17,634 nt of DNA, from assembly GCA_031278145.1 (NCBI GenBank), contig JAITLA010000168.1, forward strand, positions 1-17,634, in the 5' to 3' direction. This DNA comes from Eubacteriales Family XIII. Incertae Sedis bacterium (GTDB lineage: Bacteria; Bacillota_A; Clostridia; Peptostreptococcales; Anaerovoracaceae). Made by a program: the position numbers and the translations under genes. The notes under the pieces are model-generated. The model saw only the letters and a list, made by a program, of their open reading frames with translations. It did no database searches and had not been told where the DNA came from. This document shows positions 8,552 to 15,202 of the stretch, one piece after another; position 1 is the first letter of the stretch, and every line of letters begins with the position of its first letter.

Positions 8552-10446
8552 ATGCCGAGCGCCGTCCGCTTCGCCTCGATGCCCTCTATGATACCGGCGA
8601 CGAGTTCATGCGGGTCCTTGTTGATGATGTATCCCGCCCCCGTCAGCTTGCGGGTCCCCTCGGTGATGAGTTCCATCATTTGGGCGCTGCCTTTCACCTG
8701 CGGTTCTATGCCGAGGTAGGTGTCCAGCCCCGTGGCAACCACGTAGTTGGCGATGGCGACGGCCTTTTCGCTCATCCATTCGGGCGCGCAGCCGACGATG
8801 GGCAGCTGCGTCACCTCGACGTTCCAATCCTTGGCGATATCGGTGACGAGCAGCATCATGCGGCTGATATCGACGCAGGCGCCCATGTGCAGCACGGGGG
8901 GTATGTCCACCAGCTCGCAGACGCGCCGCAGACCCGCGCCGCAGAGGTATTTGGCCTCCTTGGCGAGCAGGCCGGCCTTCGCCGCGGCCTGGGCCGAGCA
9001 GCCGGACGAAACGATCAGGATGTCGTTTCGCAGCAGCTCTTTCATGATTTCTATATGCGAATAATCGGGGCGCACCTTGGGGTTGTTGCAGCCCACCATG
9101 GCGACGGCGCCGCGCAGCACGCCGGCCTTGATGCAGTCTATGGCCGGCCGGTAGCTGCCGCGCTCGTCTATGTGGCTGTTCGTAACGCCGTCGAGCTCCT
9201 TGATGATCTGCTCGCAGGGGTAGCCCACGACGGCGCCCTGCTTGCTCGCGGGTATGAATACCTTTGCGTCGTCCCTGTTCTCGTAGTTGTCTATCGCCAT
9301 TCGGACGATGTCCATGGCCTGTTCCAAGGCGGTTTCTGTCTTGAACCGCACGTACAGGGAGCCGGGTATGCGCGCCACGGGCGAGGTTGTCACGAATTTC
9401 GTGTGAAAGCATTCCGAAAGCGGGCCGAGCGCCGGGAATATGCACTGGACATCGACGCAGATCATCTCCACGGCCCCCGTCAGCAAGGCGTTCTCCTGCT
9501 GGAGGAAGTTGCCGGCCATGCGGACGCCGTGGCGCATCGTGACCTCGTTGGCCGTGCAGCAGAGCCCTGCGATGTTGATGCCCTTCGCGCCCTTGCCGCG
9601 GGCGTAGTCGAGCATTTCCTTCGTTTCGGCGGCCACGACCACCATCTCGGAGAAGGCGGGATCGTGCCCGTGCACGATGATGTTCACCATGTCCCGCTCC
9701 AGCACGCCGAGGTTGCTTTCGGTGGCGCGCGCGGTCGGCGTTCCGAACAGGATGTCCGTGAATTCGGTGCCCATCATGGAGCCGCCCCAGCCGTCGGCCA
9801 TGCCCACACGGAGGCTTTGGCGCACGAGCGCTTCCGCGTCGGCGGTGTTGCCCATGTTCGTCATGTGCATGGACGCGGCGATCTCGCGGTCTATGGCGCG
9901 GGGCGCGATCTCGGTTTCGGCCCACAGCTTTTTGCGTTCGTCCGTGGCCCGGTCCACAAAGCGCAGGGTCCCGAAGGGCTTCCCGTATTCCATGAGCCCG
10001 GTTTCCGCCACCTCATGGGCGATCTCGTAGAGGTCGCGGCCCTCGGTCGCGATGCCCCATTCGGCGGCGAGCTTGAGCAGCTTCCCCTCGTCCCGCACCC
10101 TGTAGTTCCCGTCGGGGCTCGTCTTGTGCAGCACGTGGGCGATCTCGCGCCCGTGGTCCGAATGGGCGGCCGAGCCGGCGGCGGCCATCCGCAGGTAGTT
10201 TCGGCCCGCGATGGTGTGGGCGTCCGCGCCGCAGATGCCGCGCGCGGCCTTGGGCGTTATGCGGCAGGGGCCCATCGAGCATATGCGGCAGCATATGCCT
10301 TCCTCGCCGAACTTGCATTGGGGCGTTTGGTTGACCTTGCGGTCCTCCCAGGTTTCGGCGCAGGCGGCGCAGGCCATCTCCTTGAGCTTGGCGCCGTCGG
10401 CCTCCAGCTGCTCGATGGTGACAAAATTCTCGGTCTGTTCCGGCAT
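8548..10446 (-). CDS. acsA: Anaerobic carbon monoxide dehydrogenase catalytic subunit
   Basis: A 632-residue CooS/AcsA-family enzyme interconverting CO2 and CO. All cluster ligands known from Carboxydothermus CooS are found at matching spacing. D-cluster: Cys44 and Cys52. B-cluster: Cys53, Cys56, Cys61 and Cys72. C-cluster: His261, Cys297, Cys335, Cys453, Cys483 and Cys524. The acid-base pair is also conserved (a His at 95 or 98, and Lys561). Residues 26 and 29 form an additional N-terminal CxxC whose role is unknown. CO made here is passed to AcsB in acetogenesis. The start has GAAGGGAGAGTTGAC before the ATG. The 69-nt spacer to the upstream cooC holds two GC hairpins (10476-10490 and 10495-10508). 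No cooF or other electron carrier is adjacent. Confidence 0.97.
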   Translation of the reverse strand: MPEQTENFVTIEQLEADGAKLKEMACAACAETWEDRKVNQTPQCKFGEEGICCRICSMGPCRITPKAARGICGADAHTIAGRNYLRMAAAGSAAHSDHGREIAHVLHKTSPDGNYRVRDEGKLLKLAAEWGIATEGRDLYEIAHEVAETGLMEYGKPFGTLRFVDRATDERKKLWAETEIAPRAIDREIAASMHMTNMGNTADAEALVRQSLRVGMADGWGGSMMGTEFTDILFGTPTARATESNLGVLERDMVNIIVHGHDPAFSEMVVVAAETKEMLDYARGKGAKGINIAGLCCTANEVTMRHGVRMAGNFLQQENALLTGAVEMICVDVQCIFPALGPLSECFHTKFVTTSPVARIPGSLYVRFKTETALEQAMDIVRMAIDNYENRDDAKVFIPASKQGAVVGYPCEQIIKELDGVTNSHIDERGSYRPAIDCIKAGVLRGAVAMVGCNNPKVRPDYSHIEIMKELLRNDILIVSSGCSAQAAAKAGLLAKEAKYLCGAGLRRVCELVDIPPVLHMGACVDISRMMLLVTDIAKDWNVEVTQLPIVGCAPEWMSEKAVAIANYVVATGLDTYLGIEPQVKGSAQMMELITEGTRKLTGAGYIINKDPHELVAGIIEGIEAKRTALGI

Positions 10447-10475
10447 GTCAACTCTCCCTTCGTTCCGCCGCGCCG

Positions 10476-10508
10476 CGCGCGAAAGGCGCGTGTTCGGACG
10501 CGCGTCCG
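10476..10508 (-). other. Two GC-rich hairpins between cooC and acsA
   Basis: CGCGC (10476-10480) pairs with GCGCG (10486-10490) around GAAAG. CGGACGCGCGTCCG (10495-10508) is a perfect 14-nt palindrome. They lie in the 69-nt spacer. They could slow RNA decay or set the ratio of cooC to acsA expression, but there is no U-tract and no sign of termination. Confidence 0.4.
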
Positions 10509-10515
10509 CGACGCG

Positions 10516-11286
10516 TCACGCGAATAGGCCGTCCAACACGGCTTCAAAGGCCCTGCGGGCCTCCGATTCTTTTGGCAGCCGCACCATGGGTGTCCCGTCG
10601 CAGTCAAAACCGTAGATGCGCTCGTCGTGCGGCACGATTCCCGCGAGCGCAAGACCGCGTTTTTCGATCTCCGCGCCCACGCCGGCGTCGAGGACGCCGC
10701 CGGGCGCCTTGTTGATCACCAGTCGCACGGCGCTCGGCCGCAGCTTGAGCTCCTCCGCGAGCGCGGCGATCCGGAAGGCGGCCTGCACGCCGCGCCGGGA
10801 GCAGTCGGACACCAGCAGGATCATATCCACGCCCGGAAGCAATCCGCGGCTGATATGCTCCATGCCGGCCTCGTTGTCCACGACAATGTATTTGTAATTG
10901 CCCGAAAAACGGTTGATCTGCGTCTGCAGCAGCCCGTTGACGAAGCAGTAACAGCCCCTGCCCTGCGTCCGCCCCATGACGAGCAAGTCATAGTCGTCCT
11001 CCTCGATCAAGGCGTCGGAAAACTTGGCGTTGAGGTAATCCTGCTTCGTCATGGACGCGGGTATGGGATTCTTCTCCGCGTATTCCGCGTGCACGATGTC
11101 CTCCCGGATGCTGCCGAGCGTCGTTTCGATCTCAACGCCGAGCACGTCATTGAGGTTGGAATTGGCGTCGGCGTCGACCGCGAGCACGGGGCCCCTGCCC
11201 GATCCGCAGAGGTAGTCTATGAGAAGGCCGCAGAGCGTGGTCTTGCCGGTGCCGCCTTTGCCTGTTATCGCTATGGTGTATGCCAT
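10516..11286 (-). CDS. cooC: CooC-type nickel-insertion ATPase
   Basis: A 256-residue MinD/ParA-family ATPase with a deviant Walker A (GKGGTGKTT, residues 9-17), VDADANSNLN after it, and a Cys112-Tyr-Cys114 motif matching the nickel-binding CxC of CooC. It should insert nickel into the C-cluster of the CO dehydrogenase encoded next downstream. Upstream neighbours are a CooT-like protein and a His-rich protein, so the three form a nickel-handling set like cooC-cooT-cooJ in Rhodospirillum rubrum but in the order His-rich, T, C. It is the second CooC-type gene of the operon. The start ATG is preceded by AACAGAGGTGGAGG, a good ribosome site. Confidence 0.9.
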   Translation of the reverse strand: MAYTIAITGKGGTGKTTLCGLLIDYLCGSGRGPVLAVDADANSNLNDVLGVEIETTLGSIREDIVHAEYAEKNPIPASMTKQDYLNAKFSDALIEEDDYDLLVMGRTQGRGCYCFVNGLLQTQINRFSGNYKYIVVDNEAGMEHISRGLLPGVDMILLVSDCSRRGVQAAFRIAALAEELKLRPSAVRLVINKAPGGVLDAGVGAEIEKRGLALAGIVPHDERIYGFDCDGTPMVRLPKESEARRAFEAVLDGLFA

Positions 11287-11321
11287 CCTCCACCTCTGTT
11301 GTTACGTGGTTTTGATTGAAA

Positions 11322-11360
11322 TCGCGTTCCGCTCACGCTCCGTTCGCGTTCCGCTCACGC
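11322..11360. repeat. 22-nt imperfect tandem duplication at the cooT stop codon
   Basis: The 17-nt sequence TCGCGTTCCGCTCACGC occurs exactly twice, at 11322-11338 and 11344-11360, a period of 22 nt. The second copy contains the stop codon and last codon of the CooT-like gene; the first is untranslated spacer. It looks like a small slippage duplication of the gene end. Confidence 0.8.
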
Positions 11361-11552
11361 GTCCTCCCTGCTGACGGTGATCGTGTTCTTCACGAGATCC
11401 ACGCCCCGAATCGAGCCGGGAAGGTCGGTTTCCTCGCCCGTTATGTCCGTGAAAACCAAGCGCTTCCCGCAGACCTTGACCGCGCTGACGTACTCGCACA
11501 GCAGGGTCTGTCCGCCGTCGTTTTCAAGCGCGTAGACGGTCGAAAGGCACAT
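11355..11552 (-). CDS. cooT: CooT-like nickel-binding protein
   Basis: A 65-residue protein beginning MCLSTVYAL, with Cys2 directly after the initiator Met, as in the CooT family. R. rubrum CooT is a small homodimer that binds nickel through this N-terminal cysteine and supports CODH maturation. The rest is a small beta-rich fold (KVCGKRLVFTDITGEETDLPG). Other cysteines are at 19 and 28. Its ATG shares one base with the TGA stop of the His-rich gene upstream (TGATG), a sign of translational coupling. It precedes cooC by 68 nt. The length (R. rubrum CooT is about 66 residues) and the neighbourhood support the call strongly; nickel binding itself is inferred. Confidence 0.82.
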   Translation of the reverse strand: MCLSTVYALENDGGQTLLCEYVSAVKVCGKRLVFTDITGEETDLPGSIRGVDLVKNTITVSREDA

Positions 11553-11830
11553 CAGCCCACCTCCTTCTTCAGCAGGCGCAGGGCCTCGGAGAGCTTTTCG
11601 TTGCCGCTTCGGAGCGCGGCGGCTGCGGCGGCTGCGGCGTCCGCGGACGCCGTGAAGCCCGCGCGGCGCAGCTTGCGTATCAGATCGTCGAGCTCCTCCG
11701 CGTGCTGCTCGCTGTGCGTGAGCGTGTAGCCGAGCAGGGCCGCCGTCCTCGTGGTGTCCTCGGGATTGTGCGCGTGCGCGTCGTGCCCGTGTTCGTGCGG
11801 ATGAACGTGTGCGGAATGGCCGTCGTGCAT
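11552..11830 (-). CDS. Small His-rich putative nickel chaperone (CooJ-like in composition)
   Basis: A 92-residue protein. Nine of its first 21 residues are histidine (positions 2, 5, 8, 10, 12, 14, 16, 19 and 21), followed by His39-x3-His43. The C-terminal two-thirds is predicted helical: ELDDLIRKLRRAG, a run of eight alanines, and a charged helix (EKLSEALRLLKKEV). A perfect AAAGGAGGAACACACG ribosome site precedes the ATG, and the stop overlaps the cooT start. The composition suggests nickel storage or delivery. In R. rubrum CooJ the His-rich stretch is C-terminal and the helical part N-terminal; here the order is the reverse, so it may be an analogue rather than an orthologue. I recognise no named family; the function is inferred from composition and neighbours. 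Confidence 0.72.
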   Translation of the reverse strand: MHDGHSAHVHPHEHGHDAHAHNPEDTTRTAALLGYTLTHSEQHAEELDDLIRKLRRAGFTASADAAAAAAAALRSGNEKLSEALRLLKKEVG

Positions 11831-11884
11831 CGTGTGTTCCTCCTTTGCGTTTTGCGTTCGCTTTTTCTTCCGGAGCGCGCATCC

Positions 11885-13867
11885 TCAGCGGCGCGCCGCG
11901 CCGAACAGGCTTCCGTCCGTATGCGGAAGGAAGCAGGCCGCGACGAATTCATCCATATAGCCGGGATGCGAGGAAAGCTCCAGATAGATCATGGCATCCG
12001 CGATGCGCGCGATCTCTCTGTGGGCCGCGCGCGAAGTGAGCATGGCGTAGGCGCCCGCCAGCGAGGTATTCCCCGCGTAGCGAAAGCGCTCCGCCGGCAG
12101 ATCGGGCAGCATGCCCACGCGCACCGCCTGCTCCGTATCGATGCCGCTGCCTATGCCCCCCGCGATGTATACGGAGGCAAGCGCGTCTGCGGTCGCGTCC
12201 GCGCCCGCGGCCGCGAGCATCGTCCGTATGGCCGAAAACACGGCGCCCTTCGCGCGTATGAAATTGTCTATGTCGATCTCGTCTATGGAGATGTCGCGCC
12301 CGTTTTCGCTTTCGTCCGCGAATACCGCGATATAGCCCGCGACGCCCGCTTCGTCCCGGTACACGCGCCGGCCCTCGCGGACGAAGCGCCCGCGCGCGTT
12401 GATGATGCCGCAGCGGAAGAGCTCGCCGATCAGATCTATGAGCCCCGAGCCGCAGAAGCCGGCGGCACGGGCGCCGCGCGGTCCCATGACCTTGCAATCG
12501 GGCTCCATGCTCTCCGCGTCTATGCGGCAGGCCTCTATCGCGCCGTCGGTCGCCCGCATCCCGCAGCGGATGTCGCCGCCCTCGAAGGCGGGCCCCGCGG
12601 AGCAGGCGCAGCACAGCAGAAAATCCGCGTTCCCGAACACGAGCTCCCCGTTGGTGCCGAGGTCGAGCAGCAGGGCCGGGTCCTCGCTCCTGTATATCCC
12701 GGAGGAAAAGACGCCCGCCGTTATGTCGCCGCCGACGTAGCTGCCCACGCAGGGCGCGAACACGAGTTCCGCATCGGGATGCGTTTCAAGGCCCAGCTCG
12801 GCGCCGCGCAGGGCGCCCGCGCCGAAGAAGGCGGGCACGTAGGGCTCCAGCCGCAGATACTCGGCGCAGATGCCCGCGAACAGGTGCAGCATCGCGGTGT
12901 TGGCGGTCACGGCCACGCGATAGATGCGGTCCCGCGGGAGGCCGCAGGCCTCGCACAGGCCGGCCGTCAGCGGCAGGAGGCACGCGTCGAGCAGGGCCGT
13001 CCGCAGGCGCTCTGCGCCGCCGGGCCGCGCGCTCTCGATGATGCGGTTGATGACATCGGCGCCGTAGCGTATCTGCCCGTTGCCGGCGGAACCCTCGGCG
13101 AGGGGCGCGCCCGTTCGCAGGTCCGCGAGCAGGGCGGATACCGTCGTCGTGCCTATGTCTATGGCGAGCCCCGCGAGCACGGGTTCTTCGTTTTCGGGAA
13201 ATACATCGAGCAGTACGGCGTGCGCGTCGTCCCCGCGCCTCTCGTGGCGCAGCACGCAGCACACGGAGAAGTCGGAGGCCCGCAGCGCGTGCGGTAGCTT
13301 GCGCAGCGCGTGCAAGCTTGTATCGATCCGATCCTCGCCCGGGGCGAAACCGAGCGCCGCCGCGAGCGAGGCGAGGAGGCGTTCCCTGTCCGCGGTCGGA
13401 TCTTCAAGGCGCGGCGGCGGCAGCGTGACGGAGATGCTCTCGATGCCGCTGTCGCCCGCAAAGCCCCTGTCCGACAGGTCGCGCCGGAAGGCCGCAAAGA
13501 GCGCCGCCTCGCGCCCGCCGCGCAAATCCGCGGTCTTTATCCCGCTCCTGTGGGCGGAGGCGATATCCGGGATCCGCACGACGGCGTCCCCGTCCGCGAA
13601 GCTCGCGCAGGCGAGGCGCTCCCCGGCGGCATACGCGTCCGCGTCGATATGCCGGCTCGGCTCGCTCCGCAGCGCGCCCGACAGCAGCCGCACGCGGCAC
13701 TTGCCGCAAACGCCATTGCCCGCGCAGGGCGCGTCCATGGCCACGTCGGCCTTCCGCGCCGCGTCGAGAAGCGACGTGCCGCGCGGAACGCGAACGAGGC
13801 GCGCGCCGCCGTCCTCAAAGGTGAATTGTATCGTGCAGTCGTCGCAACCCATACCGATCACCCGCAT
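11885..13867 (-). CDS. acsV: Corrinoid reductive activator with N-terminal [2Fe-2S] domain and ASKHA ATPase domain
   Basis: A 660-residue RACE-type protein that uses ATP to drive re-reduction of inactive Co(II) corrinoid to Co(I), here presumably on AcsCD. The N-terminal plant-type ferredoxin domain has Cys48-x5-Cys54-x2-Cys57 and Cys87. The C-terminal ASKHA domain (DUF4445 type) has phosphate loops DIGTTT (237-242) and DLGTNGE (402-408), plus SYVGGDITAG around 376-385. It opens the operon, about 70 nt after the predicted transcription start. The start is uncertain: the ATG at 13852 (MGCDDC) has GGTGA 5 nt before it, better than the ATG at 13867. Cys8 and Cys11 form an additional N-terminal CxxC outside the ferredoxin motif. 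The family is shared with reactivators of methyltransferase corrinoid proteins; the acsV name rests on location. Confidence 0.9.
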   Translation of the reverse strand: MRVIGMGCDDCTIQFTFEDGGARLVRVPRGTSLLDAARKADVAMDAPCAGNGVCGKCRVRLLSGALRSEPSRHIDADAYAAGERLACASFADGDAVVRIPDIASAHRSGIKTADLRGGREAALFAAFRRDLSDRGFAGDSGIESISVTLPPPRLEDPTADRERLLASLAAALGFAPGEDRIDTSLHALRKLPHALRASDFSVCCVLRHERRGDDAHAVLLDVFPENEEPVLAGLAIDIGTTTVSALLADLRTGAPLAEGSAGNGQIRYGADVINRIIESARPGGAERLRTALLDACLLPLTAGLCEACGLPRDRIYRVAVTANTAMLHLFAGICAEYLRLEPYVPAFFGAGALRGAELGLETHPDAELVFAPCVGSYVGGDITAGVFSSGIYRSEDPALLLDLGTNGELVFGNADFLLCCACSAGPAFEGGDIRCGMRATDGAIEACRIDAESMEPDCKVMGPRGARAAGFCGSGLIDLIGELFRCGIINARGRFVREGRRVYRDEAGVAGYIAVFADESENGRDISIDEIDIDNFIRAKGAVFSAIRTMLAAAGADATADALASVYIAGGIGSGIDTEQAVRVGMLPDLPAERFRYAGNTSLAGAYAMLTSRAAHREIARIADAMIYLELSSHPGYMDEFVAACFLPHTDGSLFGAARR

Positions 13868-13940
13868 CCGCGCGCGGCCCGCATCCCCGTCGGATTGCGA
13901 AACCGGCGCCGCCGGAGTATAAGTCCTCTTTGGTCTATTA

Positions 13941-13946
13941 AGTATA
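13941..13946 (-). promoter_or_regulatory. Predicted -10 box of the acs operon promoter
   Basis: The minus strand reads TATACT, one mismatch from TATAAT, followed by AT-rich sequence. The -35 position at 17-nt spacing (13964-13969) reads GGAACC, a poor match, and it touches the downstream copy of the 15-bp repeat. A start near 13934 would give a leader of about 70 nt before acsV. This arrangement suggests activator dependence. Confidence 0.5.
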
Positions 13947-13965
13947 CCGGCATCGAAGGATCCGG

Positions 13966-14002
13966 TTCCGGTGATAATTTGTCATATTTCCGGTAATAAT
14001 TT
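13966..14002 (-). promoter_or_regulatory. Tandem 15-bp direct repeats, candidate AraC-type operator
   Basis: TTCCGGTGATAATTT at 13966-13980 and TTCCGGTAATAATTT at 13988-14002 match at 14 of 15 positions and start exactly 22 bp apart, two turns of the helix. Directly repeated half-sites at this spacing are typical for AraC-family activators. The proximal copy overlaps the -35 position of the predicted acs promoter. The AraC/PocR protein at 157-1407 is the obvious candidate to bind; this is inferred. Confidence 0.55.
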
Positions 14003-14049
14003 ATGAAGATTTTTGAACAATCAAAAAACCGTCGAACAAAGGGTTTTCA

Positions 14050-14078
14050 TTGAATTATCCGTTTGAATATGCTATGAT
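14050..14078 (+). promoter_or_regulatory. Extended -10 sigma-A promoter of the SseB-family gene
   Basis: TTGAAT (14050-14055), a 17-nt spacer, and TATGAT (14073-14078) preceded by TGC (extended -10). Transcription would start near 14085, about 60 nt before the ATG at 14146. It is a strong match and diverges from the acs operon promoter about 100 bp away. Confidence 0.7.
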
Positions 14079-14145
14079 TTTTGTAACCGCGGCGCATTCC
14101 GCCGGGGATGCCACAAAGAAAACAGGCAAAGGAAGGATACGATAA

Positions 14146-14871
14146 ATGGACGGGAACGCGTTTCGTCCCAACCCATTTGACGATTGGGACGTGCAGTTGA
14201 AAAATATGCGCACGGGCGGCAGCGATGTACGGGCCTTTTTCAGAAGGCGGCTGCGCGCGTCGAGCTACCTCGTTCCGCGCCGGCCGGACGGCAGGGCCTT
14301 GTCGTTGCTCGCGACGCAGAACAACGAGCTCTTCCTGCCCGCATTCACATCGGAGGATGAGCTCGGCAAGTGGGCGCAACCGCACGGCGGGATGTCGGCA
14401 TTGTCCTTTGAGATGCTTCACCATATCGTCGTGGACGATTTGAACCTCGCAGGCATCGTGATCAATCCCTTCGGCGCCTCGCTCATCCTGCGCCGGAGCA
14501 AGCTCACGGCGATAGAGAGCGCCGCGACGGGCATGATGCACGAGCGCATTGCGCATACGGGCCGCATGATCTTTGAGACGGGACAATGTCCCGCAGCGCT
14601 CGTTCGCGACTTCACCGCCGCGCTGAAAAACAGTGGCATGGAGGTGTTTGAGGCCTATATCCTCATGGCGCGGCAAGAACACGAAGCGAAGCCGCACATG
14701 CTGTTTCTGATCGATTTCAGGGGCGACAGGAAGCTGCTGTTTCCCGCCGTGGCCCGGGCGGTGCAGCCGCATATGGCGGCAGGCTCGAACTTCGAACTCC
14801 TGAAGGCGAATACCGCGACCCTTGCGGCCGCACGCAAAAAATCGGCGCCCGTGTACCAAAGGCGCGGTTGA
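14146..14871 (+). CDS. SseB-family protein
   Basis: A 241-residue soluble protein of the SseB family. The N-terminal SseB domain spans about residues 20-135, with LPAFTSEDELGKWAQPHG and GIVINPFGASLILRR, both typical of the family. The C-terminal domain, about residues 140-225, is of the enhanced-serine-sensitivity SseB type. AAGGAAGG lies about 9 nt before the ATG, and a good promoter stands upstream. SseB-type proteins are widespread in Firmicutes and Actinobacteria; they have no agreed biochemical role, and nothing visible ties this one to the acetyl-CoA pathway beyond divergent location. Codon use is GC-rich like the acs operon. No clear terminator is seen after the stop codon. Confidence 0.85.
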   Translation: MDGNAFRPNPFDDWDVQLKNMRTGGSDVRAFFRRRLRASSYLVPRRPDGRALSLLATQNNELFLPAFTSEDELGKWAQPHGGMSALSFEMLHHIVVDDLNLAGIVINPFGASLILRRSKLTAIESAATGMMHERIAHTGRMIFETGQCPAALVRDFTAALKNSGMEVFEAYILMARQEHEAKPHMLFLIDFRGDRKLLFPAVARAVQPHMAAGSNFELLKANTATLAAARKKSAPVYQRRG

Positions 14872-15067
14872 TTTCTTGGGCCCGACGCGCGCATCGCACG
14901 ATTTTCGCTCCTTCTTCCGGCCACGCGCGGACGCGTTCGGATGGGAGGGAATCCGGCGAGGGCCGTGAGGCCGTTTTTGCGCATGCCCCGCACGGCCGCG
15001 AGCTGTTCTTTCGGATCGACGGAGAACCGCAGGGACTCGCGGCCACCTGCCTCTGGACTGTACCCAT
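14872..15067. pseudogene. Unassigned coding-like remnant between the SseB gene and the MFS gene
   Basis: No intact gene is seen from 14872 to 15202. Between about 14950 and 15055 the sequence has codon-like GC periodicity. Read on the minus strand it gives FSVDPKEQLAAVRGMRKNGL; read on the plus strand in the same phase it gives GRELFFRIDGEPQGLAATC and ends at a TAA near 15074. On the minus strand AAAGGAG precedes an ATG at 15067, but in a different frame from the protein-like stretch. This fits a truncated or frameshifted gene relic. I do not recognise the family, and the strand is undecided. The composition change to AT-rich DNA begins just after it. Confidence 0.25.
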
Positions 15068-15141
15068 TTTGTAAAACTCCTTTGGATAAGTAAACACGGC
15101 CTCCGCATGAAAATACCGGTAAATTACACAAAAAGAAGCCA

Positions 15142-15169
15142 TTGGAAATATCAATGACATTTTAATAAT
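15142..15169 (+). promoter_or_regulatory. Candidate promoter of the MFS-activase gene pair
   Basis: TTGGAA (15142-15147), a 16-nt spacer, and AATAAT (15164-15169) within an AT-rich stretch. A start near 15176 would leave a leader of about 27 nt, most of it occupied by the hairpin around the Shine-Dalgarno. Moderate match only. Confidence 0.4.
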
Positions 15170-15180
15170 TATTTGCATTT

Positions 15181-15196
15181 ACCTCTTCAAAGAGGT
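15181..15196 (+). promoter_or_regulatory. Hairpin enclosing the Shine-Dalgarno of the MFS gene
   Basis: ACCTCTTCAAAGAGGT is a perfect inverted repeat: a 6-bp stem with a UCAA loop, or 7-bp arms as a DNA palindrome. The right arm AGAGGT is the ribosome site of the ATG at 15203, 6 nt further on. It could mask the ribosome site in RNA or bind a dimeric repressor as DNA. Confidence 0.55.
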
Positions 15197-15202
15197 GCCG
15201 AA

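Noticed and set aside
5627..8719. Very long plus-strand open frame (about 1030 codons) antisense to acsB and acsF
   Set aside because: It is codon-aligned with the genuine minus-strand genes; GC-rich third positions suppress stops on the opposite strand. Its translation is His/Arg/Asp-rich with no recognisable domain.
8608..10527. Plus-strand open frame of about 640 codons antisense to acsA
   Set aside because: Antisense shadow of acsA, whose full set of metal ligands is on the minus strand; no ribosome site or family features.
13868..14040. Cobalamin riboswitch before the corrinoid-related operon
   Set aside because: No B12-box-like sequence or long structured leader is seen; the predicted leader is only about 70 nt.
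14717..15067. Minus-strand 116-codon frame starting after AAAGGAG
   Set aside because: It runs into the 3' end of the SseB gene and its translation is low-complexity Ser/Arg/Pro-rich; the protein-like stretch lies in a different frame.
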